Source: Zantedeschia hybrid cultivar
Taxonomy: Eukaryota > Streptophyta > Magnoliopsida > Alismatales > Araceae
Reading direction: 5' to 3'
Assembly: GCA_030544215.1 (NCBI GenBank)
Contig: JARZZO010000003.1
Coordinates: 28,090,379 to 28,154,378 of the forward strand
Length of the DNA: 64,000 nt
The position numbers and the translations under genes are program-made. The notes below the pieces were generated by a model, which worked only from the letters and a program-made list of their open reading frames with translations, was not told the origin of the DNA and did not search any database. The stretch's first letter is position 1. Each line of letters begins with the position of its first letter. Shown here piece after piece: positions 9,163-22,382 of the stretch.

Positions 9163-12100
9163 TCTAAAGGAGCTATTCGGTAAGTAGAGCAGAATTGAAA
9201 GATATTAGATATCTAAGAATCTGTTCAAAGTTCAAATGGCAAAGGAATCTTTAGTACAAACTCATGTGCTGAAGATGATAGAATGGGTGGAGAGGCTGGA
9301 TGCTCTTGGGGTTCCACTCCCCAAGGAGATGCATACCGACCTTGGGTTGTCCTCACTTTCACAATCATATGCTCAGTTCATTGTAAACTTTAACATGAAC
9401 AAGATCCAGACCACCTTGGCTGAACTACTGAATATGCTGAAGACTGTGAAGGGGAACCTTGTGAAGGAGAAACCCCAAGTCCTTATGGTTGGTAAGACCA
9501 GTCGGAAAAGACTAGTAGTCCAAGCCTTTAGGAAAGGTAAAGGCAAGAATCAAAAGAAGCCGAAAGTTATCAAGAAGGACAAGGATAAGACTACTGAGAA
9601 GGGTGAATGCTTCTACTATTATCAGAAGGGGATCTGGAAGAGGAATTGTAAAGAATACCTCAAAGACAAGGCTTAAGGAACTGTGAAGCAACAAGACGCT
9701 TCAGGTATCTATATGATAGATGTAAACTTGTCAATTAGAGATTATACATCATCGGTATTAGATATTGGATGTGTTTCTCATATCTGCAACTATGTGCAGG
9801 CACTGACAAGAAGACGTAAGCTGAGGACTGGCGAGGTGGAGCTGAGGCTAGGTAACAACGCAAGAGTTGCGGCGATCGCTATACGACAGTGAAGCTCAAG
9901 CTACCATCAGAAGACATATTTTCATTAGATGAATGTTATTATGTACCGAACATAATAAGAAATATTATTTATATTTCATGTTTAGATAAAATAAGGTACA
10001 CTTTATCTATTGAGAACAATTGTTGTTCAATTTATTTCAGAAATAAATTAATAGTTTATGTTTTATTATCCAATGGATTGTACTTATTGAATGTGTCTCA
10101 TGATAATTTAAATATCGGTTCCTTAACTAAAAGAAATAAGTATGAAAAAAACAAAGCCTATTTATGGCATTGTAGACTTGGTCACATTGGAGAAAACAGA
10201 CTCCAAAGTTTGTATAAAGATGGATACTTAGATCCATTTGATTATGAATCATATGCGACCTGTGAGTCATGTTTAATAGGTAAAATGGCTACATCTCCAT
10301 TTACTGGAACTGGAGAATGAGCTAAAGACTTATTGGAACTAATATATTATGATGTATGTAGTCCTATGTCTACCCAAGCAATTGGTGGTTTTTCGTACTT
10401 CATCATATTCACTAATGATTACTCAAGATTCGGGTTCACATACTTACTGAAGTATAAATCTGAAGCCTTTGAAAAATTCAGAGAATCAAGGAATGAAGTA
10501 GAGAAACAAATTGGAAAAAGCATAAAAGCCATCTGATCTAATCGTGATGGTGAATACTTGAGTATAGAATTCATTAAATACTTAAGGATAATGGTATCAT
10601 ATCTTAGCTTACACCTCCTTATACACCTCAGATGAATGGTATATCAGAAAGGAGGAATCGCACATTAATGGAAATGGTGTGATCCATGATGAGCATTTCC
10701 AAATTACAAGTGTCCTTATGGGGATATGCACTTAGTTCAGCTATGTATATCCTAAACAAGGTATCCAGCAAATCTGTTACAACCACTCCAAATGAGATAT
10801 GGAATGGAAAGAAACTAGATCTTAAACATGTTAAAGTCTGGGGATGTCCTGCTCATATCAAAAGACATGATGTAGATAAGCTGGAATCTAGAACTAACAA
10901 ATGCAGATTTGTGGGATATCCAAAGGAAACTTATGGATATTACTTTTATCATCTTGGCGAACAAAAGATGTTTGTAGTCAAGAGAGCTGTCTTTCTAGAA
11001 GAATATTATATTCTCCAGAAGGACAGTGGGAGTAAAGTAACTCTGGAAGAAATTCCAAACCCACAAATTGGTAATGGTTCGTCTGATGAACTGTCAATTT
11101 CAGAACCTATTCAAATAAATACACAAGAACCTCGTAGGTCAGAAAGAGTACCTAAACCACCAGAAAGATATGTGGGACATATTAATTTGGATGGTTCTAG
11201 GATACTCTATAATGAGGATGATGATCCTAAGACGTACCAGGAGGCCATTGAAAGTCCTGAAGTCAGGAAATTGCGAGAAACCATGAATTCTGAAATTCAG
11301 TCTATGTACATCAACAAGTTTGGAACTTGGTTGACTTACCCGAGGGTATAGTACCTATCGACTGCAAGTGGATCTTTAAAAGCAAGATCGGTACAAATGG
11401 ATGAATAGAGACTTATAAGGCAAGGCTAGTGGCGAAAGGGTATCGTCAAAGGCAAAGAATTGACTATGACGAGACCTTCTCACCCGTTGCCATGATTAAG
11501 TCTATCAGAATTCTTCTCGCCATTGTTGCATACCATGGCAGATGGATGTGAAGACATCCTTCCTCAATGGAAATCTTGAGGAAGAGGTGTATATGATACA
11601 ACCAGAGGCTTCACATCAAAGGAATCTCCAGATATGGTATGCAAGTTGCAAAGGTCCATTTATGGACTGACGCAAGCTTCCCATAGATAGAACATAAGGT
11701 TTGATGAGGCAATCAAATCTTATAGCTTCATTAAAAATAAAGATGAGTCTTATGTATATAAGAAAAACAGTGGGAGCGCAATCGCACTCCTGGTTCTTTA
11801 CGTTGACGACATCCTACTCATTGGGAATGATGTAGAGATAATGTCATCTATAAAGATCTGGCTATCCAAGAACTTCTCTATGAAGGATTTGGGAGAAGCA
11901 TCTTACGTATTGGGAATACAAATCTATAGAGATAGAGCAAAGAATATGCTTACATTTACCCAATCCATGTACATAGAAACCATTGTCAAAAGGTTTAGCA
12001 TAGAAAATTCCAAGAGAGGTTTCATACCGATGAGACATAGAATTTATCTCTCCAAAAGTCAGTCTCCCAAGACTTCTGAGGAGAGGGCAATGATGGATAA

Positions 12101-12681
12101 GATTCCTTATACTTCAACCATAGGTTCCATCATATATGCCAAATATGCTCTAAGCATTACGAGCAGACATCAGACAAATTCAGGTAATGAACACTGGAAG
12201 ACTGTGAAATGTATCCTTTAGTGCTTGAGAAGAACTAAGGATATGTTTCTAGTCTATGGAGGAGGAGACTTAAAGCTTCAAAGATACACTAATTCGAGTT
12301 TTCAATCTGATCCTGATGACAGCAAGTCGACATCAAGTTTTGTCTTCACACTCAACGGGAGAGTAGTGAGCTGGAAAAGTTCCAAGCAGGAAACCACTGC
12401 TGATTTGACAACGGAAGAGCATCTCTAGTCCCATCCCATTGATGTGTGACAACAATGGGACAATTGCTCAAGCGAAAGAGCCAAGGTCTCATCACAAGTC
12501 GGAGCACATTCTGCGGCGCTTTTATCTGATCAGAGAGATTATAGCTCGAGGAGATGTCATAGTGGAGAGAGTTCCTTCAGCCGACAACATAGCAGATCCA
12601 TAGACAAAGCCTTTATCTCAAAATGTCTTTGAGCATCACTTAGAGAATATGGGTATTCTGTATAAAAGTGATTGGCTTTAG
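9163..12681 (+). pseudogene. E2 gag-pol relict
   Basis: This copia polyprotein lacks its gag N-terminus. It begins at a gag segment (LKELFG-like) and runs through QTHVLKMIEW, then a degenerate zinc knuckle near 9607 (CFYYYQKGIWKRNC, second Cys and the His replaced). The protease near 9750 has VLDIGC where DTG is expected. Integrase lies about 10150-10900. Reverse transcriptase keeps YVDDILL near 11800, and RNase H lies near 12230-12600. Several stop codons and frameshifts break the frame, among them a TAA just after the zinc-knuckle region and the one following QIGKSIKAI. The last codons read ...SDWL before TAG at 12679-12681, as in E4. It is dead as a protein source. Confidence 0.9.
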
Positions 12682-12685
12682 TCCA

Positions 12686-12695
12686 AGTGGGAGAT
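12686..12695 (+). promoter_or_regulatory. Polypurine tract of E2
   Basis: AGTGGGAGAT directly before the 3' LTR start (TGTTAG at 12696). This is the expected primer for plus-strand DNA synthesis. The same core, AGTGGGAG, also occurs inside pol at 11025 and 11769. Confidence 0.85.
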
Positions 12696-13055
12696 TGTTA
12701 GTATTAGGTAGTCTGAAAGCCAATCGGATATTATATATTATTCAGTTTATTAATAAATGGCATTAATTCATTGTGTGTAATTAGTTCAATCTATGTTTAT
12801 CGTATCACGATGAAGTCCATGCACATGTGTAACAATCTTCGGATTATAATGAGATCATAATTACGGGATCGAAGACTTATAAACACATGTTCTTAAGTGT
12901 TCCTAGTCGGAGGAAATTTGAAAAGGACATCAAACGTCTGGATAGAATAGTATAGGTTTCTTCAGCTCATATGATGAGGATGACTAATCCTATAAGTCAC
13001 TTGTATGGAGAATGAGTTCACTGAACTAATCCGACCTAGAATCGCTAGATGATAT
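12696..13055 (+). repeat. 3' LTR of E2, first part
   Basis: The first 360 bases of the E2 3' LTR, matching 5944 onward with small differences. It ends at the 5-bp target site GATAT (13051-13055), where E3 inserted. Confidence 0.93.
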
Positions 13056-14609
13056 TGTTGGGTTTCTCGGGTTTCTCCGGATCGCTCACGCAGCGGAAAA
13101 TAAAATATTAAAACAGCGATCCGTTCTCCCGTTTCGAAAAACTAAAATTGATTATCGGATAATCGAGGTTCTCACCGTGTGCAGATTCGAATCCGCAACC
13201 GTTCAGTTCCGTCGGTGTGACACCGCAAGCCGCGCAAGTGCCCGGCCTCTAGCGAAGTCCACGCGATCCTCCCCGCGACGGATATCCTCGAGTTCCTCGT
13301 TCTTCGCAGCCCACGAAACCTCCACCGGCCGCCGCAACGATCGCCACAACGCGCGGACGATTTTCCGTCGAACGGGATTCGGAGAAGCGGCGGAGCAGAT
13401 CTGGATCTGTCTGGACGCCAGAGAGAGAAAGAAACAGAAGAGGGGTGGCTAGGGTTAGCAGCAGCTTGGCCTGCTCAGCCCGTTCGCTATGTTTTATTCT
13501 AACCGCGCGGTTTTTTATAAAAAACCCCGATTTGTATAAAACCCACGTAATTATCTATAGCCTTGAGAATCATTTGCGTATGACCCTCTAGGCCCAAGTA
13601 CCAGTCCAGTTAATGGCCCAACAAGCCCAGTGACTCCTCACTGGCTTTATTAATCAATTAATAACCCTTTATTAATTAATTAATCAATCGAATTGATGTC
13701 GCACATCGAATTCGACCGGGCCTCCGATCACGTTGGGTGCCAAGCAACACCGCGTGAACCCGAAAGGTATTGGGGTTAAGTAACCCACTCTTGGAACCTT
13801 TCCGCCGACAGTTACCGCGTGGATATAATCCTTCATTGTACAATGCTCTCGAGTCAACTCAGGGTATGGCGTGCTGTCAAACTCTAACCGGTCGACTCAC
13901 TTGGATTTGATGCCGCTGATGAATATCGGAAAACTCCTTTCCCGATATTATCGTCCGCCCTGGCCAGGGACTTCCGCGCATCCTTCCTAGAGCATTCTCT
14001 CTCTAAGTACCGAGAGCGAATGATTCCTTATTGACACACAATTTCCTTCGACAGTATTCCGTTGTACCCAATCCTTGGCGTATTAGAATCCCGTGGCTAG
14101 AGATTCGTAAATCAAGGTCAAAGCACAGAAGTCCACCAACAAGGTGTCCTTGGCGTCTCAAGTCCGAGGACCATCCACGCAACTGCGACAATAGAATCAA
14201 GCTGGTTGACAGTGTCGTACAATACCATCCAGCAATTCAGTCGGATCAGTTCAATGAACTCATTCTCTAATGAGCACCTACAGATTCGCCTTAGTGTCTC
14301 CACACAAGTGACTTATGAGATCAGTCACCCTCATCATATGAGAAGGAGTAATCTGTGCTAGTCTAACCGGATATCCGATGTCCTTCTCGGATATCCTCTG
14401 ACTATGAACGATTAAGAATATGTGTATTTAAGTGATCAGTCTCATTAGTATGATCTCATCATAATCTGATCACTATAGCACATATCCACGGACTTCATTA
14501 TGAAACGATAATTAATGCGACTTACACATAATGAATATTATGCCATTATATTAATAAATGAACGAGATTTACATAGTTAGATTGGTTTGTAGGCCACCTA
14601 AAACTAACA
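13056..14609 (-). repeat. 3' LTR of E3
   Basis: A 1554-bp LTR, identical in length to 20824-22377 and differing from it by scattered substitutions. On the plus strand it begins TGTTGGGTTTCTCGGG and ends ACTAACA. Confidence 0.95.
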
Positions 14610-14620
14610 ATCTCTCACTT
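14610..14620 (-). promoter_or_regulatory. Polypurine tract of E3 (one base changed)
   Basis: On the element strand this reads AGTGAGAG directly before the 3' LTR, where E2 and E4 have AGTGGGAG. The change came either after insertion or is tolerated. Confidence 0.7.
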
Positions 14621-14623
14621 GGA

Positions 14624-17600
14624 CTAAAGCCAATCACCTTTATACAATAAGCCTATAGATTCTAGGTAACGCTCAAACACAATTTGAGCTAACGGCTTTG
14701 TCAGTGGATCTGCTACATTGTCGACGGATGGAACTCTTTCCACTACTACATCTCCTCTGGATATAATCTCTCTGATAAGGTGAAAGCGCCCCAGAATATG
14801 CTTTGATTTCTGATGAGACCGCGGCTCTTTCGCTTACGCAATGGCTCCATTGTTGTCGTACAACAGTGGAATAGGCTTAGAGATGCTGGGAACTACGCCG
14901 AGGTCGGTGATGAATTTCTTCAACCACACTGCTTCCTTGGTGGCTTCAGCTGCAGCGATGTACTCAGCTTCAGTCGTCCAATCTGCAGTGGTTACTTGCT
15001 TGGAACTCTTCCAGCACATTGCGCCTCCGTTCAAAGTAAACACGAATCCAGATGTAGACTTGCTATCATCTGTATCTGACTGGAAACTCGAGTCAGTAAA
15101 GCCTCATAGTTTCAAGTCACCTCCTCCATAGATAAGAAACATATCCTTAGTTCTTCTCAAGTACTTAAGGTTACATTTCACTGCCTTCCAGTGCTCTTCC
15201 TCTGGATCAGCCTGAAATCTGCTCGTCACACTTAGAGCAAATGCAACATCAGGCCGTGTACATAGCATGGCATACATTATAGATCCTATGGTAGAGGCAT
15301 AGGTTATTCTATCCATGAATGCCCTCTCATCAGGAGTCTAAGGAGACTGCTCCTTTAAGAGACTAATTCCATGTCTCATCAGTATGAGACCTCTCTTGGA
15401 ATTTTCCATGCCAAACCTTTTGACTATAGTATCTATGTACAAGGATTGGGTCATTCTAAGCATCCTCTTTGATCTATCTCTATAGATCCGTATTCTCAAT
15501 ACGTAGGATGCTTCTCCCAAATCCTTCATGGAGAAGTTTTTCGACAGCCAGATCTTTACTAATGACATCATAGTTACATCATTCCCAATGAGTAGTATGT
15601 CATTTACGTAAAGAACTAGAAAAGTGACTGCACTCCCACTGGTCTTCTTGTACACACAAGGCTCATCTTCATTCTTAATGAAGTCATAAGACTTGACAGC
15701 GTCGTCAAATCTTATGTTCCAGCTCTGGGAAGCCTGCTTCAGTCTATAAATGGACCTCTGAAGCTTGCACACTTTATCTGAAGATTCTTTGGATGTGAAA
15801 GCTTCTAGTTGTATCATATACACCTCTTCCTCAAGTTTACCATTGAGGAAGGCAGTCTTCACATCCATCTGCCAGATTTCATAATCAAAATGTACAGCAA
15901 TGACGAGTATAACTCTGATCGACTTTATCATGGTAACTAGTGAGAAAGTCTCGCCATAGTCAATGCCTTGCCTTTGACGATATCCCTTTGCCACCAACCT
16001 TGCCTTATAAGTGTAGATCCGTCCATCAGCACCGATCTTTCTCTTAAAGATCCACTTGCAACCGATGGGTACAATACCCTCGGGCAAGTCCTCCAAGTTC
16101 TAAACTTGGTTGGTGTACATGGACTGGATTTCTGAGTTCATGGCTTCTCGCCATTTCCCGGCTTCTGGGCCTTCTATGGCCTCCTGGTAGGTTTTCGGAT
16201 CATCATGCTCATTACATTGTACCTTAGACTCACCTTCAGCAATATGTCCCACATATCGTTCGGGTAGTCTAGGTACTCTACCAGATCTACGAGGCTCATC
16301 TGTGTGTACCTGAACAAATTCAGGAACTGATATCTCAACTGATGATAATGTTGTTGTTTGGGGATCTGGAACCTCTTCCAGTACTATTTTACTCCCACTG
16401 TCCTCCTAGAGAAGGTATTCCTCTTCCAAGAAGACAGCTTTCCTGGCGACAAACACCTTTTGTTCACTAGGATGGAAAAAATAGTATCCAAAGGTTTCCT
16501 TTGGATATTCTACAAACCTACATTTATCAGTTCGTGATTCCAGCTTGTCTGGATCATGCCACTTTACATGAGCAGGACAACCCCAGACTTTAACATGTTT
16601 AAATTCTGGTTTCCTGCCTTTCCATATCTCATATGGAGTAGAGGCCCCAGACTTGCTGGGTACTCTATTCAGTAGGTATGCTGCTGAATCTAGAGCATAC
16701 CCCCAGAGGGACACTGGTAATCCTGAAAAGCTCATCATGGATCGCACCATGTCCAACAAGGTGCTATTCCTCCTTTCTGATACACCATTCATCTGTGGTG
16801 TATATGGAGGGGTTAGCTGAGAAAAGATACCATTATCCTTTAAGAATTGTGTGAAATTAGTACTCAAGTATTCTCCTCCTCGATCTGATCGAAGAGCTTT
16901 AATACTCTTTCCTAACTGCTTCTCTACCTCATTCTTGAACTCCTTAAACTTCTCAAACGCTTCCGACTTGTACTTCATTAAGTACACATAGCCGAATCTT
17001 GAGAGGTCATCGGTGAACGTGATGAAGTATGAGTAGCCACCTTTGGTTTGAGTGGACATGGGACCACATACATCCGAATGTATTAGTTCCATAATGTCCT
17101 TGGCACGTTCTCCATGTCCAGTAAATGGAGATTTTGCCATCTTTCCCATAAGGCAGGATTCACATGTTGCAAACGATTCATAATCGAATGCTGTTAAATA
17201 ACCATGCTAATGCAACTTTTGCAACCTGCTTTCGCCAATGTGCCCAAGTCTACAATGCCACATGTAGGCTTGGTTCACACAATTTTTACTCTTCTTAAGA
17301 GCATTATCAATATGAAGATTGTAATAAGAAACATCTAAGAGATATAGACCGTTGACTAAAGATGCCGAAGCTATTGATTTATTACCATAATAAATCGAAC
17401 AACTTCTATTCTCAATAGTCAACCTATATCCTATCTTGTCCAAACAAGATATTGATATGATGTTCTTTATTATGCTAGGAACATAATAACAATCTTCTAA
17501 TAGTAAGGCGTCACCCGATGGAAGCCTGAGGTTTGCTGTCCCTACAGCAATCGCCGTAACTTTTGCGCCGTTTCCTAGCCTCAATTCCACCTCGCCTTGT

Positions 17601-18043
17601 CTCAGCTTGCGCTTACTTGTCAGCATCTGTGCATCATGACAAATATGAGAAGCACATCTGGTATCCAATACCCAAGATGTGGAATCTCTAACTGACAAGT
17701 TGATATCTATCATATAGATATTTGAAGCTTCAGACAGCTTCACTCTTCCATGACCTTTATCATGAAGGAACTCCTTGCAGTTCCTTTTCCAGTGATCATA
17801 CTGCTTATAGTAGAAGCAGTCACCCTTCACTACTCTTTTGCCTTTGTCCTTCGATCTTTTATCGTTAGCTATCATCTCTGCTTCAGGGGCATCTAATGCC
17901 GATTCAGCAGGAGGATCAGCTCCAGGGACAAAATCAATGTGCTCAGATCTGAAGACATTCTTCAAGTTTCTGAACCAATCCGAGTAGATCAGGTAAGTCA
18001 AAAGGGCATCAAGTATGCAACGGAGTGGGTTATTCGACGACAT
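14624..18043 (-). pseudogene. E3 gag-pol relict with gag deletion
   Basis: The ATG at 18041-18043 starts MSSNNPLRC. As in E1, gag keeps about 55 N-terminal residues and then jumps to the zinc knuckle CFYYKQYDHWKRNC (second Cys is Tyr). The protease reads LDTRCASH, with Arg where the conserved Gly should be. Integrase spans about 17150-16400 and includes the DRGGEYLS and NGVSERRN motifs. Reverse transcriptase (about 16096-15340) has YVNDILL in place of YVDDILL, which removes a catalytic Asp. RNase H (about 15320-14830) includes TTEAEYIAAAEA. The terminal TAG is at 14624-14626. Several stops separate the segments. Protease and reverse transcriptase both look inactive, yet the two LTRs remain similar and equal in length. 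Confidence 0.92.
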
Positions 18044-18224
18044 AATTCCATACAGGAGATAAGTAAAATCTATTTAGAAGATGTTCAATTATTAAAATTT
18101 AAAACAAGACATGGTCTTTTGTTCAAGTTTAACTCCCACTAATTTTCGACGGACTATATAACCCTCAGTTATACAGAACGGGAGACGCCGACAGTCTCCT
18201 AGTGGGGATCAGAATCTCAATGAC

Positions 18225-18560
18225 TTGCACTACAGCCTTGTGGATAGCACAACAAACTGTAATACAATCAAAGAGCACCCAACTCATGGGACTTGCAATT
18301 CCTTGCAATATATGATCATAGCTTCGGTCCGCAAAGATTTAATGGCCTTGTGGATAGCACAACAAACCATTAATTCTGATCTAAGCTAACCATCATTACG
18401 CGACAAGCATAGATTTGCATGCAACCCTTGTGGATAGCACAACAAAGCTACATGGTTCTTCTACCCCGATCTATAGGCATCTAATGCCATAGTCACAGTT
18501 TCTCCTCCCAATTAAGCAGGCCTTGCGGATAGTACAACAAACCTGCCTAAAGTGATTTGA
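18225..18560 (-). repeat. Four hairpins in the E3 leader
   Basis: Four reversed copies of the core found in E1, at 18236-18256, 18346-18366, 18426-18446 and 18521-18541. The last has two base changes. Arms flanking each core are again complementary within the copy, for example CTACAG with CTGTAA around the first. Confidence 0.82.
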
Positions 18561-19379
18561 ATCCTATGACTATAACGATGGTGGACCACACGGTAAGTTC
18601 TTAACTACTCGCGTTACGGCTTAGAGTTTATATGAGGGTATTTAGATAACTGTTATCTTGGTCTCTCCTAGGTGATAGTATAAATATATCGTATATATTT
18701 ACTAAATACTATAACCTACTTTGATTCATAATCAAAAGAAAACAATACATCACATACATGTCTAGTGTGGTCATGGATAGCACAGTTGGTTTGAGTGGAG
18801 CCAACAGTCAAACGCATACACATTCTAACATAACATTTACATTAGATAAACCTGCAAACACATAGGCAAAGGATCTTCATCTTTTCGCCTTCCTAGTTGC
18901 AGTTGTGGATCGTCCTCGCTCCTTCCTCGGTTGCCTCGATCAGATTACAATAATTCTAGAATTACAAGTAAATTGAAGAAGGCCTTATGGCGAGTACAAG
19001 AGAGAGAGGGAGGTAGAAATACATCGGAGTATGAGAGAGAGAGGTGCGCAGGCCTCTATTTATTAACAATTAATAAACAATCATACATCCACGATCCACA
19101 CAATCCATTCATCACATGAACAATAAATTAAGTGCATATCCATGACCACGGTGTGTTTTAAACATCCCACACATGATTCAGCGCATCACATGGCTAAAAC
19201 AAATGAGTTTTTAAAATAAATAAGTTTTGGCTTTCAAAAACTGGGATCCAATCAAAATTGGTATTTGAATTTCGAAAACTCATTTTATTAACTTAACATG
19301 CAATTAAATCAATATTTAAAAGCATCAAAACACACATCACATGTGCACACACTCCAAATTAATAATTCCAGATTATTCC

Positions 19380-19930
19380 ATGCAAATTAGAACAATTCTA
19401 ATAATCTAACATTTTGATTAAACCCCATTAATAATCTAACAATTATACTATTAATGACTAATCTAACTCTTAGACCAGTCTAACAAAGTTAATTAACAAT
19501 TTAACACTTAAATTATTAATTAACTCTAATTATTAATTAACTAGTAATCTAACTCTTAGATTAGTTAATTAATGTTAATTAGTAATTTAACACTTAAATT
19601 ATTAATTAACACTAATTAATTAATAACTATAATCTAACAATTAGATTAGAAGATTAATGTTAATCATTAATTTAACCCTTAAATTAATAACTAACATTTA
19701 ATCATTAAAGACTACTAATTTAACACTAAAATTAGTTAATTAAAATTAATTATTAATTTAACAATTAAATTAATAACTAATTCTAATTAACAATTAGATA
19801 TGTTAATAATTAATAATTTAACAATTAAACAATTAATTATTAATCACTAATCTAACAATTAAATTAGTTAATTAAAGTTAATTATTAGGTTAACTTTTAA
19901 TCTAATAATCAACTATAATTATATGATTAC
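19380..19930 (-). repeat. Palindrome array in the E3 leader
   Basis: Repeated units of the type TAATCTAACTCTTAGATTA and TAATTTAACACTTAAATTA, the reverse complement of the E1 array at 957-1426. Some units are decayed (for example ATTTTGATTA near 19412). The paired C/G or T/A choice in the two arms is kept in most units. Confidence 0.75.
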
Positions 19931-20049
19931 TAATTGTTAATAATGATTCAAAATCATTAATTAAGCCCAATTAATTGAATTTGAATAATAAATTAAATAT
20001 TTCAAAACCTATTTTGAATTTAAATTAAAATCCAAATTTAATTTTAATT

Positions 20050-20560
20050 GGGCTAGGGGTTTAGGGCGGGGTTTTGAATTTGTAACGGGAGGGTAAGGGG
20101 CTCAGCCATTTGGCTGAGCCACGGTTCGGGCCAGGCCCGAGCCACCCTGCCATGGGCTCGGGCCCCTGCCCAAGCCATCCAGGGCCGGTTCACCCACGGA
20201 CCTGGTCCGGTCGGGTCACACCATCGAGCCGGCCTGCCTGTTCCCCAAAGAACCGGACGCCCTAAAGCTTGTTGCAGGCTGGCCATGGCGGTGGGGCATG
20301 CAGGAGGGCGCCGCCCGGCGGCCAGCCGGACGCCGCACGGCCCTGCCTGCGCCGGCGACGCTGCCGGCGTCGGCAGGGCAGCCGGAGGAACCAGAAAAAC
20401 ACAGCTCGAGCCCCAAAATTCTGGTTATACTCCTTGTTTTCAAAGTATCCAAAAATTGTTTTGAAGAAGAAGAAGGAGATGGGACTCTCTATGGCCATCA
20501 CCAGAGACCTCTCCGGGGCTAGACACCGGTCCGGTGGCGAGCAGTGACATCCCTAAAGGG
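20050..20560 (-). other. GC-rich block of the E3 leader
   Basis: The counterpart of the GC-rich blocks of E1, E2 and E4, lying between the palindrome array and the primer site. No protein domain is recognised in any frame. Confidence 0.55.
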
Positions 20561-20810
20561 ATTAGGGGTTCGGTTCACCTCCCCAACGCTTGGGGTTGCA
20601 CGAACAAGGCCGTCGAAAACTCTCCATTCTTCGTCCCACGAAGAACACAAAAACCCCCAAATAAAATCCGAAAATTGCAGAATAATAATCCGATTATTTG
20701 TGTTCATCTCATGAACACAGATTCAGCAAAATTGGAGTTTTAAAGCATGGAATAAATTCAAGGAAAAATCAATTCGGATACCGAAACGGGACGAGAAACA
20801 GTGGAACCTG

Positions 20811-20822
20811 GCTCTGATACCA
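20811..20822 (-). promoter_or_regulatory. Primer-binding site of E3
   Basis: Reads GCTCTGATACCA on the plus strand, that is TGGTATCAGAGC on the element strand, one base from the 5' LTR. Confidence 0.93.
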
Positions 20823-20823
20823 C

Positions 20824-22377
20824 TGTTGGGTTTCTCGGGTTTCTCCGGATCGCTCACGCAGCGGAAAATAAAATATTAAAACAGCGATCCGTTCTCCCGT
20901 TTCGAAAAACTAAAATCGATTATCGGATAATCGAGGTTCTCACCGTGTGCAGATTCGAATACACAACCGTTCGATTCCGTCGGTGCGACACCGCAACCCG
21001 CGCAAGTGCCCGGCCTCTAGCGAAGTCCACGCGATCCTCCCCGCGACGGATATCCTCGCGTTCCTCGTTCTTCGCAGCCCACGAAACCTCCGCCGGTCAC
21101 CCAACGATCGCCGCAACGCGCGGACGATTTCCTGTCGAATGGGATTCAGAGAAGCGGCGGAGCAGATCTGGATCTGTCTGGACGCCAGAGAGAGAGAGAA
21201 ACAGAGGAGGGGTGGCTACGGTTAGCAGCAGCTTGGCCTGCTCAGCCCATTCGCTATGTTTTATACTAACCGCGCGGTTTTTCATAAAAACCCCCGGTTT
21301 GTATAAAACCCACTTATTTATCCATCGCCTTGAGAATCATTTGCGTGTAACCCTCTAGGCCTAAGTACCAGTCCAGTTAATGGCCCAACAAGCCCAGTGA
21401 CTCCTCACTAGCTTTATTAATCAATTAATAACCCTTTATTAATTAATTAATCAATCGAATTGATGTCGCACATCGAATTCGACCGGGCCTCCAATCACGT
21501 TGGGTGCCAAGCAACACCGCGTGAACCCGGAAGGTATTGGGGTTAAGTAACCCACTCTTGGAACCTTTCCGCCGACAGTTACCGCGTGAATATAATCCAT
21601 CATTCGTACAATGCTCTCGAGTCAACTTAGGGTATGACGTGCTGTCAAACCCTAACCGGTCGACTCACTTGGATTGGATGCCGCTGATAAATATCGGAAA
21701 ACTCCTTTCCTGATATTATCGTCCGCCCTGGCCAGGGACTTCCGCGCATCCTTCCTATAGCATTCTCTCTCTAAGTACCGAGAGCGAATGATTCCTTATT
21801 GACACACAATTCCCTTCGACGGTATTCCGCTGTACCCAATCGTTGGCGTATTAGAATCCCGTGGCTAGAGATTCGTAAACCAAGGTCAAAGCACAGAAGT
21901 CCACCGACAAGGTGTCCTTGGTGTCTCAGGTCCAAGGACCATCCACGCAACTACGACAATAGAATCAAGCTGGTTGACAGTGAGGTACAATACCATCCAG
22001 CGATTCAGTCGGATCAGTTCAGTGAACTCATTCTCTAATGACCACGTACAGATTCGCCTTAGTGTCTCCACACAAGTGACTTATGAGATCAGTCACCCTC
22101 ATCATATGAGCAGGAGTAATCTGTACTAGTCTAACCGGATATCCGATGTCCTTCTCGGATATCCTCCGACTATGAACGATTAAGAATATGTGTGTTTAAG
22201 TAATCAGTCTCATTAGTATGATCTCATCATAATCTGATCACTATAGCACATATCCACGGACTTCATTATGAAACAATAATTAATTCGATTTACACATAAT
22301 GAATATTATGCCGTTATATTAATAAATGAACGAGATTTACATAGTTAGATTGGCTTGTAGACCACCTAAAACTAACA
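20824..22377 (-). repeat. 5' LTR of E3
   Basis: A 1554-bp LTR that would drive transcription on the minus strand. A TATA-like TATAAAAC lies at 21265-21258 on that strand. Confidence 0.95.
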
Positions 22378-22382
22378 GGTAT

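Larger units (their letters stand above)
13056..22377 (-). mobile_element. Ty1-copia element E3, nested in the E2 LTR
   Basis: A 9322-bp full-length copy on the minus strand with two LTRs of 1554 bp each. The target duplication is GATAT (13051-13055) and GGTAT (22378-22382), one base changed. The E2 5' LTR gives the unoccupied site near 6315, GGTATATACC. It carries a leader with both the palindrome array and the four hairpins, a gag-deleted polyprotein, and the primer site and polypurine tract in reverse. It belongs to the same family as E1. Confidence 0.96.
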
